Origin: Lentibacillus halodurans
Lineage (GTDB): Bacteria; Bacillota; Bacilli; Bacillales; Amphibacillaceae
DNA length: 64,000 bases
Assembly: GCF_900112045.1 (NCBI RefSeq)
Contig: NZ_FOJW01000010.1
Span: forward strand, 62,001-126,000
Direction of reading: 5' to 3'
The notes below the pieces were generated by a model. That model made no database searches. It was not told the DNA's origin and saw only the letters and a list, made by a program, of their open reading frames with translations. The position numbers and the translations under genes were made by a program. Below are positions 25,210-33,146 of this stretch, in pieces; positions within the stretch are counted from its first letter, which is position 1; every line of letters starts with the position of its first letter.

Positions 25210-26385
25210 TTAGATAAATTGCCCTACTTTTACATGACCTTTTAATAAGTTCCGTGCAATAATCATGCGCTGGATCTCATCTGTACCATCATAGATTCTC
25301 CATAATCTTGCTTCACGGTACCATCGCTCAATTGGCAGCTCCCTCGTGTAACCCATACCGCCATGGATTTGCATTACTCGGTCAACCACCCTGTTACCCA
25401 TATTAGACCCATATAACTTGGCCATGGACGCAATATGCCGGTTATCTTCTCCCTGATCAAGGGTGAATGCCGCGTTAAGCACTATCCATTTCGCTGCCTC
25501 TATCTCTATAGCTGAATCTGCTATCTGCCACTGTATTGCCTGTCTGTCGCCAATCGGCCGGCCAAATGTCTTTCGTTCCTTGGAATAATCGATTGCCATC
25601 TGCAATAAACGTTCTGCTGCTCCGATCGCCCTTGCGCCGACAATCCATCTTGCAAACCCGATCCATTCCAGTCCAAGATTATAGCCGCCATGCAGTTCTC
25701 CTAAAATATTTTCCTCAGGAACCCTTACATTATCAAAAATAAGAGCAGCTGGACCCCATTCTCCCATCGTATCGATATATTCGGATTTCCAACCCATATC
25801 TCTGTCAACGATAAAGCAGGTCACACCTTCTCTTCCAGTCTGCTGATGTCTTTCCTTGTCGGTGACAGCAATAACCATCACAAAATCTGCCTCATTTCCA
25901 CCGGTGATAAACGTCTTCTCTCCGTTAATCACCCATTCATCTCTGTCCTTTACCGCAGTTGTCTTTATGTTTTGGGTATCTGATCCAGCATCTGGTTCAG
26001 TCATGGCAAAGCATGACTTCTTTTCCCCATTAATGGTTGGAATCAGGTATTTTTCCTTTTGTTCTTCATTGCCGTAGTAAAGGATGTTATCCGCAGAGCC
26101 TCCAAAAGTAAAAGGAACGAACGTTTTAGCAACTTCCATGGACACAATGGCCTGCATCATCTGTCCAAGATCAGCCCCGCCATACTCGCTCGGTGTATTG
26201 ATTCCCCAGAACCCAGATTCCTTCGCTTTTCGCTGGAGCTCCTCTAGTTTTGCAGGGGACAGACTTGGCCTCCCTTCTCTCTCATTCCTTAATACTTCGT
26301 TTTCCAAAGGGATCAGTTCATTCTCCACAAATTTACGAATGGTTTCCTGAACCATTTTCTGTTCATCTGTCAGTCTTAAATACAT
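25210..26385 (-). CDS. Acyl-CoA dehydrogenase with Asp at the usual catalytic Glu position
   Basis: This FAD flavoprotein performs the first oxidation of acyl-CoA and passes electrons to ETF. Family motifs CFAMTEPDAGSDTQN (about 130-144) and GGMGYTRELPIERWYREARL are intact in 391 residues. In the C-terminal motif, where most members have YEGT with the catalytic Glu, this protein reads IYDGTDEIQ, with Asp at about 366. ATG 26385 is chosen because GGAGG lies eight bases upstream; a TTG at 26400 overlaps that site. The 20-bp palindrome at 26411-26430 precedes it. Confidence 0.92.
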   Translation of the reverse strand: MYLRLTDEQKMVQETIRKFVENELIPLENEVLRNEREGRPSLSPAKLEELQRKAKESGFWGINTPSEYGGADLGQMMQAIVSMEVAKTFVPFTFGGSADNILYYGNEEQKEKYLIPTINGEKKSCFAMTEPDAGSDTQNIKTTAVKDRDEWVINGEKTFITGGNEADFVMVIAVTDKERHQQTGREGVTCFIVDRDMGWKSEYIDTMGEWGPAALIFDNVRVPEENILGELHGGYNLGLEWIGFARWIVGARAIGAAERLLQMAIDYSKERKTFGRPIGDRQAIQWQIADSAIEIEAAKWIVLNAAFTLDQGEDNRHIASMAKLYGSNMGNRVVDRVMQIHGGMGYTRELPIERWYREARLWRIYDGTDEIQRMIIARNLLKGHVKVGQFI

Positions 26386-26410
26386 GTTGTTAACCTCCAA
26401 TTTATATCTA

Positions 26411-26430
26411 CATACGAATTAGTTGGTATC
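26411..26430. promoter_or_regulatory. Palindromic operator, copy 2 of the cluster A motif
   Basis: The 20-mer CATACGAATTAGTTGGTATC has half-sites CATACGAATT and GATACCAACT. It matches copy 1 at 13 of 20 positions, mainly at the outer CATAC/GTAT arms and the central AGT. It lies in the 61-base gap between the ligase stop and the dehydrogenase start. Confidence 0.5.
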
Positions 26431-26446
26431 TCATATGTGCGGTTAC

Positions 26447-28027
26447 CTATGAATATGTTTCAATCAACGATCTTTTTAATATCTTCCCTACAGTAGTTTT
26501 TGGCAGTTCACGAACAATCTCCACAGACTGTGGTACTTTATACGCCGCCAATCTCTTCCGACAGTATGCAATCAACTGCTCACCATCAAAATTCTTCCCG
26601 TCTTTGGGCACGATGACTGCTTTGATCGTTTCACCCCTGTATTTATCTGGCACGCCGATCACCGCAGCTTCCAGAACATTTGGATGGGTATAAATGACAT
26701 CTTCTACTTCCACCGGGTAGACATTATAGCCACTGGCGATGATCATTTCCTTTTTTCGCCCAACAATATAGAAAAATCCGTCGGCATCCATTTTTGCCAA
26801 GTCACCGGTAAACAGCCATCCATCCCTAAGAACATTGTCCGTTTCCTCCGGCATGTTCCAGTAGCCTTTCATAATCTGAGGTCCCTTGATTACCAACTCA
26901 CCGACTTCCCCGATTTCCAGCTCTTCCACCCCGGAAGCGGAATCTACGATTTTTGCGTCCGTATTAGGAATCGGGATCCCGATGCTCCCCGGCTTCTGAA
27001 GGCCGGTAATCGGATTCCGGTGGGTGACCGGTGACGCTTCAGATAGACCAAACCCTTCTGCTACGTTGGTACCACTCGTTTCATTGAATTTATTCAGGAC
27101 TTCCACAGGCAGTGGAGCAGAACCGCTGGTACATGTTCTGAGGCTGGTTAAATCAAATTGCTTCTCTTTATAATAATTCAATAAAGCAATGAACATGGTC
27201 GGTACGCCGGGAAAGATGGTTGGTTTGGTATTTTCGATAATCTCCACTGTCTGCTCCACGTCAAACTTGGGAGTCAGGATCAGGTTTCCCCCGATATAGA
27301 AGGTTAAATTCATACAGCTAGTCATCCCATATACATGGAACAAGGGGGAGATACTTAGGACCCTTTCCTCTCCAATCCGGGTTCGGACCTGGGAGGTTGC
27401 ATAACTCTGAAGCGTATTCGCCACCAAATTATAATGGGTCAGCATAGCCCCTTTGGAACGGCCGGTTGTACCGCCCGTATACTGCAGGACCGCTATATCT
27501 TCTTTCGGGTTAATGGAAACCTCCGGAACCCGATATTCCTGAGTTCTCATGTATTCATCGAATTTGCAATCGCTTTCAATGGATACCGGAATAAGGGCCT
27601 CCACTTCTGTATCGTTCATCACCTCTTTGACACCGGGGAGCAATTTATTCAATGCAATCATCACCCTGGCTCCGGAATCATTCAGGACATGCAACAGTTC
27701 AGAAGACTTATACATAGGGTTGACCTGTACCACCGTGGCACCGCACATCAAAACTGCAAAATAGCTGATTGGATACTGTGGACAATTTGGCAGCATCAGT
27801 GCCACGCTATCTCCTTTATTTACCCCCAAATTTCTCAGAGATCCTGCTACATTCCTAATCAACTGGTTGAGGTGTCTGTAAGTATAGGTATTACCACTGA
27901 AGGTAATAGCAGTATAGTCGGAAAACTTTCGAACAGATTCCTCAAATATGTGTGTCAGAGAGACTTCAGGGATCTCTATTTCATTAGGAGTTCCTTCGGC
28001 TACATACTTTAGCCATGGTTTTTCCAT
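26447..28027 (-). CDS. Acyl-CoA ligase (AMP-forming, long/medium-chain fatty acid type)
   Basis: This enzyme activates a carboxylic acid with ATP and CoA. The AMP-binding signature YTGGTTGRSKGAMLTHYN (about residues 173-190), the LSEASPVTHRNP segment, the GWLFTGDLAKMDADGFFYIVGRKKEMI hinge region and the catalytic C-terminal Lys in TTVGKILKRSL are all present. ATG 28027 is chosen because AAGGAGG precedes it; the frame is open for 41 further codons upstream without homology. It has 526 residues. It is about 49% alike by eye to the cluster B ligase in the aligned blocks, so the two are paralogues. It is the first gene of the cluster A catabolic unit. Confidence 0.9.
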   Translation of the reverse strand: MEKPWLKYVAEGTPNEIEIPEVSLTHIFEESVRKFSDYTAITFSGNTYTYRHLNQLIRNVAGSLRNLGVNKGDSVALMLPNCPQYPISYFAVLMCGATVVQVNPMYKSSELLHVLNDSGARVMIALNKLLPGVKEVMNDTEVEALIPVSIESDCKFDEYMRTQEYRVPEVSINPKEDIAVLQYTGGTTGRSKGAMLTHYNLVANTLQSYATSQVRTRIGEERVLSISPLFHVYGMTSCMNLTFYIGGNLILTPKFDVEQTVEIIENTKPTIFPGVPTMFIALLNYYKEKQFDLTSLRTCTSGSAPLPVEVLNKFNETSGTNVAEGFGLSEASPVTHRNPITGLQKPGSIGIPIPNTDAKIVDSASGVEELEIGEVGELVIKGPQIMKGYWNMPEETDNVLRDGWLFTGDLAKMDADGFFYIVGRKKEMIIASGYNVYPVEVEDVIYTHPNVLEAAVIGVPDKYRGETIKAVIVPKDGKNFDGEQLIAYCRKRLAAYKVPQSVEIVRELPKTTVGKILKRSLIETYS

Positions 28028-28070
28028 TAACAAACCCTCCTTGCTTTTTATGCTTTTTTGTTCACAGAAA

Positions 28071-28090
28071 CATATTGACCGTTTAGTATG
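28071..28090. promoter_or_regulatory. Palindromic operator, copy 3 of the cluster A motif
   Basis: The 20-mer CATATTGACCGTTTAGTATG has half-sites CATATTGACC and CATACTAAAC and shares the outer CATA/AGTATG arms and central ACC with copy 1. It lies just downstream of the putative promoter at 28110-28137, a position suited to repression. Confidence 0.6.
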
Positions 28091-28109
28091 TTCTGAATAT
28101 TTGGTATTT

Positions 28110-28137
28110 ATTATATCAAATCCTATCCAAATTACAA
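28110..28137 (-). promoter_or_regulatory. Putative sigma-A promoter of the cluster A ligase operon
   Basis: On the minus strand TTGTAA (28137-28132) and a perfect TATAAT (28115-28110) are separated by 16 bases, about 80 bases upstream of the ligase ATG. The palindrome at 28071-28090 would cover the transcription start region. Confidence 0.5.
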
Positions 28138-28200
28138 TACATTTTTTCAATTCCTTTTAGCAAAGAAGCGTTTTAACAATAACGCTAAACTTTCTCTCAG

Positions 28201-28614
28201 TTAATCTCTGATCAACTTATAAGTCCCCAATCCCTTAGCTAGTATATTCCCATTCTCATCCTTCATCTCCCCCTCTACTGTTACTATACGATATCCTTGT
28301 TTCAGGATTTCTCCTGTTGCATATACATCACCTTCTGTAGAGGGAGCAAGATAATTAATGTTCAGGCTGATGGTCGTACACCTTGTCTTGGTCGTGGACC
28401 GGATGCACATGCCCAATACAAGATCCAGCATAGTTGCATGAACCCCGCCATGCAAAGAATCATTGGCATTCAACAACTGATTTCTGATTGGCAGTTTCAA
28501 GAGAACGTTACCTTCCCTGAACTCGATGATTTCAAAGCCGATATGTAAAAAGAATGGGCTGGATTCAAAACTTTTCCGTACATCCTCAATTAATTTGGCC
28601 AAACTGTTCTTCAC
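28201..28614 (-). CDS. PaaI-family hot-dog thioesterase
   Basis: This acyl-CoA thioesterase of the PaaI type carries the motif NDSLHGGVHATMLDLVLGM at about residues 51-69, where the GG-H and following Asp form the active site. Length 137 is normal. The GTG at 28614 overlaps the AGGAAGG ribosome site; the in-frame TTG at 28602 has better spacing, so four residues may be surplus. It is transcribed toward the ligase and preceded by broken etfA and a weak copy of the palindrome. Confidence 0.87.
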   Translation of the reverse strand: MKNSLAKLIEDVRKSFESSPFFLHIGFEIIEFREGNVLLKLPIRNQLLNANDSLHGGVHATMLDLVLGMCIRSTTKTRCTTISLNINYLAPSTEGDVYATGEILKQGYRIVTVEGEMKDENGNILAKGLGTYKLIRD

Positions 28615-28636
28615 CTTCCTACTCTGTTTTACCTAT

Positions 28637-28656
28637 CATTCCGTCCAGTCAGACTC
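28637..28656. promoter_or_regulatory. Weak candidate copy 4 of the cluster A operator
   Basis: CATTCCGTCCAGTCAGACTC matches copy 1 at 14 of 20 positions, including the contiguous CCAGTCAG core, but is itself a poor palindrome. It lies 23 bases upstream of the PaaI thioesterase. Confidence 0.3.
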
Positions 28657-28660
28657 TTCA

Positions 28661-29640
28661 CTAAACACTTACTTTTAACTGCTTCAGTTCTTCGGTAAGT
28701 TTCGGCAGCACCTCAAACAAGTCACCTACGATACCGTAACAGCCACATTAAAGATATTTGATTCTGGGTCCTTATTAATTGCTACAATCACCTTGGAGTT
28801 GGACATACCCGCAAGATGCTGGATGGCTCCTGAGATTCCTACAGCAATATACAAATCTGGTGTCACGACTTTCCCTGTCTGGCCTATTTGCAAGGCATAA
28901 TCACAATACGCTGCATCACATGCACCACGTGAGGCACCTACTGCACCACCCAGTACTTCAGCCAGTTCATACAGCGGTTCGAATCCATCCTTACTTTTCA
29001 CACCTCGGCCACCAGCGACGATCACATTCGCTTCAGACAGGTCTACTCCCTCAGAAGCTTTACGGATGACATCCTTGATAATGGTGCGGATGTCCCCTAT
29101 ATCCACGTTCTAAGCCGCTACTTCCCCGCTTCTGGATTCATCCCGGTCGAGTGGTTTGATATTATTCGGACGAATGGTCACGAATGTTAACCCTTCTGTA
29201 ATGACCTTCTTCTCGAAAGCCTTCCCGGAATAAATTGGCCGTATGAAAGTAACATTGTCTCCATCGTAATTGATATCAGCTGCATCTGATATTAGCCCGC
29301 TGTCCAGCTTTGGTGCCAGCTTTGGTGTCAGATCTTTACCGATGGAAGTATGTCCCATTACGATTCCGTCCGGTGATTCTTCCTGAATATCAGCCATTGC
29401 TGCCTGCCCATAAGCTTCAGAAGTATAGTTTTCCAGATTTTCATGTTGCACAGTAATCGCACGGTCTGCTCCGTAACGAATGATTTCATCCCCTTGCTCC
29501 TTGAAATTTCCAGCCCCAAAGATGACTCCCACAACAACTTCTGCATCTGCATCGATTTTTTTTGCTGCTGCTACCGCCTCAAATGAAACATTCCGCAGTG
29601 TTCCTTCCCTGCTTTCAGCAAATACTAATAGTTTGCTCAC
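28661..29640 (-). pseudogene. etfA: Electron transfer flavoprotein alpha subunit, broken by a stop and a frameshift
   Basis: EtfA with EtfB carries electrons from acyl-CoA dehydrogenases to the quinone pool. The N-terminal domain (29640-29113) is intact up to ESRSGEVAA, where an in-frame TAG (29110-29112) interrupts it. The same frame continues (from 29106) through the FAD domain [20 protein letters not shown] and [26 protein letters not shown]. Near 28735 a one-base deletion (GTGGCTGTTACGG where GTGGCTGATTACGG is expected) shifts the frame; the lost tail [19 protein letters not shown] is found in the next frame, ending at 28661. Two independent lesions make a sequencing error less likely. 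Reinitiation at GTG 29106 could give split domains, but the C terminus would still be wrong. Confidence 0.9.
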
Positions 29641-29664
29641 TGTAATTCTCCTTCCATCTGGTAT

Positions 29665-30438
29665 TTATAGTACTTTCTTTTCATCCCTCAATAAGGTAAT
29701 GAGTTCTTTCACCTGATCGTCCACTTCTCCTTCGAGCACTCTTCCTACCTCTTTTTCCGGAGGCAGAAAGATATCAATTGTCGCTGTCTTCGGCTCCAGC
29801 TCCTCTTCCTCCAGATCAAGGTCATCAATTTCGAATTCCTCCAGCGGCTTTTTCTTTGCTTTCATAATACCCGGTAAGGAAGGATAACGAGGTTCATTTA
29901 ATCCCTGTTGACAGGTGACGAGCAGCGGAAATACACTCTCAACCACCTCCACATCCCCTTCAACATCCTTTTCAATGCTGGCAATATCTCCATTAACCTT
30001 CAGGCTGGTGATTGTAGTAATGTGTGGAATATCAAGGGCTTCTGCCAACCTTGGACCAACCTGACCACTCGCTTCATCAATGGCTACATTACCAGCAAGT
30101 ATCAGGTCGATTTCCTTATCTTCAAAAAAGGATTCCAGAATTTTTACTGTTGTCGACTGATCTCCATCTTCCAGGTCCTCTTCAGTATTGATTAGCACCG
30201 CTTTATCTGCCCCCATTGCCAGAGCTGTACGCAATTGTTTTTCCGATTCATCATCACCAATCGTAACGACGGTCACTTCTCCACCAAGTTCATCCCGTTT
30301 TATAATCGCTTCCTCTACAGCATATTCGTCATACGGATTGATAATAAACTCAGCCCCGTTCTCCTCAATGTGTCCATCGGTGACTTTGATTTTTTCCTCG
30401 GTATCAAAAGTTTTTTTCAATAGAACATAGATATTCAT
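29665..30438 (-). CDS. etfB: Electron transfer flavoprotein beta subunit
   Basis: EtfB is the AMP-binding partner of EtfA. The 257 residues contain the family start MNIYVLLKKTFDTEEKI, the NPYDEYAVEEAI motif (about 35-46), ILAGNVAIDEASGQVGPRLAEAL and the signature region VTCQQGLNEPRYPSLPGIMKAKKKP near 170-195. It is intact and lies 24 bases upstream of the broken etfA. Without that partner it would be orphaned unless another etfA exists elsewhere in the genome. Confidence 0.93.
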   Translation of the reverse strand: MNIYVLLKKTFDTEEKIKVTDGHIEENGAEFIINPYDEYAVEEAIIKRDELGGEVTVVTIGDDESEKQLRTALAMGADKAVLINTEEDLEDGDQSTTVKILESFFEDKEIDLILAGNVAIDEASGQVGPRLAEALDIPHITTITSLKVNGDIASIEKDVEGDVEVVESVFPLLVTCQQGLNEPRYPSLPGIMKAKKKPLEEFEIDDLDLEEEELEPKTATIDIFLPPEKEVGRVLEGEVDDQVKELITLLRDEKKVL

Positions 30439-30500
30439 CTTCCCACTCCTTTTCGCTAACTAGATGGATAAAGTCCTTTCCGGTATTACACCTTCAAAAC

Positions 30501-32132
30501 TCATTTACATCCCTTCTCTCTTTTCTGCCTTTCATCCACCAGCTTACGTTTCAGTACCTTACCTACATTGTTTCTCGGCAGTTCATTTATAACCTCAAAC
30601 CGCTTCGGTACTTTATAGGGCGTGAGGCTTCTATAACAAAATCCCTTTAGTTCTTCCAAATCAATAGATACTCCTTTTATCGGAACAATATATGCCTTGA
30701 CTACTTCCCCCTTTTCCTGGTCAGGAATGCCAGCAACCGCACACTCCTCAATGTCAGGATGTTCATATAGGACATTCTCCACCTCCTGGGGATAGACATT
30801 AAAGCCGCCATTAATAATCATTTCTTTTTTTCTGCCAACGATGAAAAAGTATCCATCCCCATCCTGAATAGCCAAGTCACCAGTGTATAGCCACCCTCCC
30901 TTCAGGCTTTTTTTTGTCTCTTCTTCATTATTCCAATAGCCCTTCATGATTTGCGGTCCCTTGATTACCAATTCTCCAACGGAATTCTCCGGGAGTTCAC
31001 TATCTTTCTCATCTACCACTTTACTGTCTGTTTCTGGCATTGGAATACCAATACTTCCCACTTTCCTTATTCCCTTTGAAGGATTTCGGTGGGTAGATGG
31101 TGAAGCCTCTGACAACCCAAATCCCTCTCCAATGACCGCACCAGTGATTTCTTCAAATTTACGGATCACTTCTACTGGCAATGGAGCTGAACCACTGGAA
31201 CAAAACTTCAGGCAGTCAAGTCCGTATTCCCAAACCCTTTCGTGATTAATGAATGCATTATACATACGGGGAACACCTGGAAAAAAGGTAGGCTGGTAAT
31301 CTCTGATTTTCTCCAGCACATCATCCACCTCGAATTTTTTGATGAGAAGATTGGTGGCACCAATATAGATTCCCAGATTCATACCACTCGTCATAGCATA
31401 CACATGATATAACGGAGTAGCGGTCAGCACAATCTCTTTTCCAAACTCCATATCTTTTCCATACATGGCATAACTTTGAACGACATTGGCTACAAGATTG
31501 TAATGTGTCAGCATCGCTCCTTTAATGATGCCTGATGTTCCGCCGGTATATTGGATAACAGCCACGTCCTCCCTCGGATTAACTGGTTTCTTTTCTTCCA
31601 GTTTCTGTGACTGTTTGATAAGCGACATAAGAGAAATAGATGCTTCATCGGGAGATCCTATTACAAAAATATTCCGGAATGGATAAACCCCATCTAATTG
31701 CCTGACTTTTTCAACCGTGTTCTCTTCAGCTACGATGGAAACCATTTCAGCATCGTTGGCTATCTGTAAAAGCTCCCTTACTGTATAACGGGGGTTAATT
31801 TGAACAATCACTAGACCAAGTTTCATGGCAGCATAATAACTAATTATATACCCTAGATCGTTCGAGACCATCAGCCCAATCCTATCCCCTTTTGTTAAGC
31901 CAAGCTCAATCCAGCCGCCTGCAAGCCGGTCTGCCTTTTCCTTCATTTCCTTATATGTGATTTTTTCGTTATCCTGGATAACAGCAATTCGACCCGGGTA
32001 TTGTTTGCTGGTATCTTCCAAAAGGGAATACACAGATACCACTGGAATATTAAGTTCTTTTTTCATATCTGCCGGATAAGATTTAAACCATTTTCGTTCC
32101 TCTAGATGTTGCAAAGAATTTTCAACCTCCAT
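30501..32132 (-). CDS. Acyl-CoA ligase (AMP-forming), cluster B
   Basis: This second AMP-forming ligase has YTGGTSGIIKGAMLTHYN at about residues 165-182, LSEASPSTHRNPSKG, the GWLYTGDLAIQDGDGYFFIVGRKKEMI hinge region, and the catalytic Lys in NNVGKVLKRKL. The total is 543 residues. The ATG at 32132 lies six bases after the TAXI stop with no good ribosome site before it, while GGAGG lies inside codons 2-3; an in-frame TTG at 32114 may be the real start. It ends the cluster B operon and should activate the acid brought in by the TRAP system; the acid is unknown. Confidence 0.9.
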   Translation of the reverse strand: MEVENSLQHLEERKWFKSYPADMKKELNIPVVSVYSLLEDTSKQYPGRIAVIQDNEKITYKEMKEKADRLAGGWIELGLTKGDRIGLMVSNDLGYIISYYAAMKLGLVIVQINPRYTVRELLQIANDAEMVSIVAEENTVEKVRQLDGVYPFRNIFVIGSPDEASISLMSLIKQSQKLEEKKPVNPREDVAVIQYTGGTSGIIKGAMLTHYNLVANVVQSYAMYGKDMEFGKEIVLTATPLYHVYAMTSGMNLGIYIGATNLLIKKFEVDDVLEKIRDYQPTFFPGVPRMYNAFINHERVWEYGLDCLKFCSSGSAPLPVEVIRKFEEITGAVIGEGFGLSEASPSTHRNPSKGIRKVGSIGIPMPETDSKVVDEKDSELPENSVGELVIKGPQIMKGYWNNEEETKKSLKGGWLYTGDLAIQDGDGYFFIVGRKKEMIINGGFNVYPQEVENVLYEHPDIEECAVAGIPDQEKGEVVKAYIVPIKGVSIDLEELKGFCYRSLTPYKVPKRFEVINELPRNNVGKVLKRKLVDERQKREKGCK

Positions 32133-32138
32133 TTAAGA

Positions 32139-33146
32139 TTATTCGATCAAATCGTTTTCCTCATAGTATCTTTTTGCTCCCGGATGTAATTTTTCCGGGT
32201 CTATTCCATTCAAAGCAGTATCCAAAGTGAAATTCTCAGCCCGCTCGGGGACCTGCTCTTCAAAGGTATCCAAGTTTTCCCAGAAAAATTTGGTCAGGTT
32301 ATACACATAATCTTCATCCAGATTAGAATCCGCCGTTATCATAGTTTCCATGACATATGTCGGGACTTCTTCTTCTAGTCCTTTATAAGTACCCCCTGGC
32401 AAGGCACCCGCCGTGATTCCGAGTCCTTTCTCCTCGATGCTTTCTATTTTGTCTTCGTCTATCGGAATAACCTTAATAGGGCTGGTTATCTCAATTTCCT
32501 GTAAAGCCGGGATGAATGGGGCCCCACCTCCGAGAAACACATCCACATTCCCATCTTTCAACATCGATGCGCCATCGGAATAATTTCCATAAGAAACCTT
32601 TCCGCCTGCCTCTTCTATGGTCTGTTCATCAATCCCGTATTCCGCCATCATCTTCCAAAATGCCACTGGTCCTCCGCCACCTTTAGGACCAAGAAAAATA
32701 TGCTTATCAACAATATCTTCAATCGAATGAATATCCTCATTTTCCGCTGTGGTAGCAATCGTTTGGTAGACCGGATAAATGGCTGCAATCGCAGCAAGAT
32801 CCTCAATTGGTTTATCGAATCCGTCCCCGCCTTCCATAGCAGAGATAAAATCCGGTGTGTAATTAAGCCCAATCTGTATATCCCCCACATCCAGGGATTT
32901 CAGGTTTGCTGTGGAACCGCCTTCCAGCTGGGTGGCATTCAATCCATCGAAATATTCTGAGTATATTTCCGTCATTGCAGTAGTGATGGGGTACCACCCT
33001 GAACCCATTGGACCTGAGCCAATCTGTAAAAACTTATCTGGTGCTGTCGGCTTATTCTCTGAACCAGATGACTGTTCTCCTCCACATGCTCCAAGCAATA
33101 GGACAACCATCATCACGACAACCGCATAAACAATTCTTCTTTTCAT
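32139..33146 (-). CDS. TAXI-family TRAP transporter solute-binding lipoprotein, cluster B
   Basis: TAXI proteins capture organic acids for a TRAP permease. A lipoprotein signal ends in LLLGACGG (Cys21). The TAXI core begins FLQIGSGPMGSGWYPITTAM, with IFLGPKGGGGPVAFWKMM near residue 145-165 and the terminal LHPGAKRYYEE. At 335 residues it is full length. It overlaps the permease gene by four bases (ATGA), so the two are translated together. In a monoderm host it is anchored on the outer face of the membrane. Confidence 0.92.
   Translation of the reverse strand: MKRRIVYAVVVMMVVLLLGACGGEQSSGSENKPTAPDKFLQIGSGPMGSGWYPITTAMTEIYSEYFDGLNATQLEGGSTANLKSLDVGDIQIGLNYTPDFISAMEGGDGFDKPIEDLAAIAAIYPVYQTIATTAENEDIHSIEDIVDKHIFLGPKGGGGPVAFWKMMAEYGIDEQTIEEAGGKVSYGNYSDGASMLKDGNVDVFLGGGAPFIPALQEIEITSPIKVIPIDEDKIESIEEKGLGITAGALPGGTYKGLEEEVPTYVMETMITADSNLDEDYVYNLTKFFWENLDTFEEQVPERAENFTLDTALNGIDPEKLHPGAKRYYEENDLIE

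Noticed and set aside
29110-29112. Programmed read-through or pyrrolysine at the etfA TAG
   Set aside because: A second lesion (single-base deletion near 28735) also disrupts the gene and nothing suggests a read-through signal.
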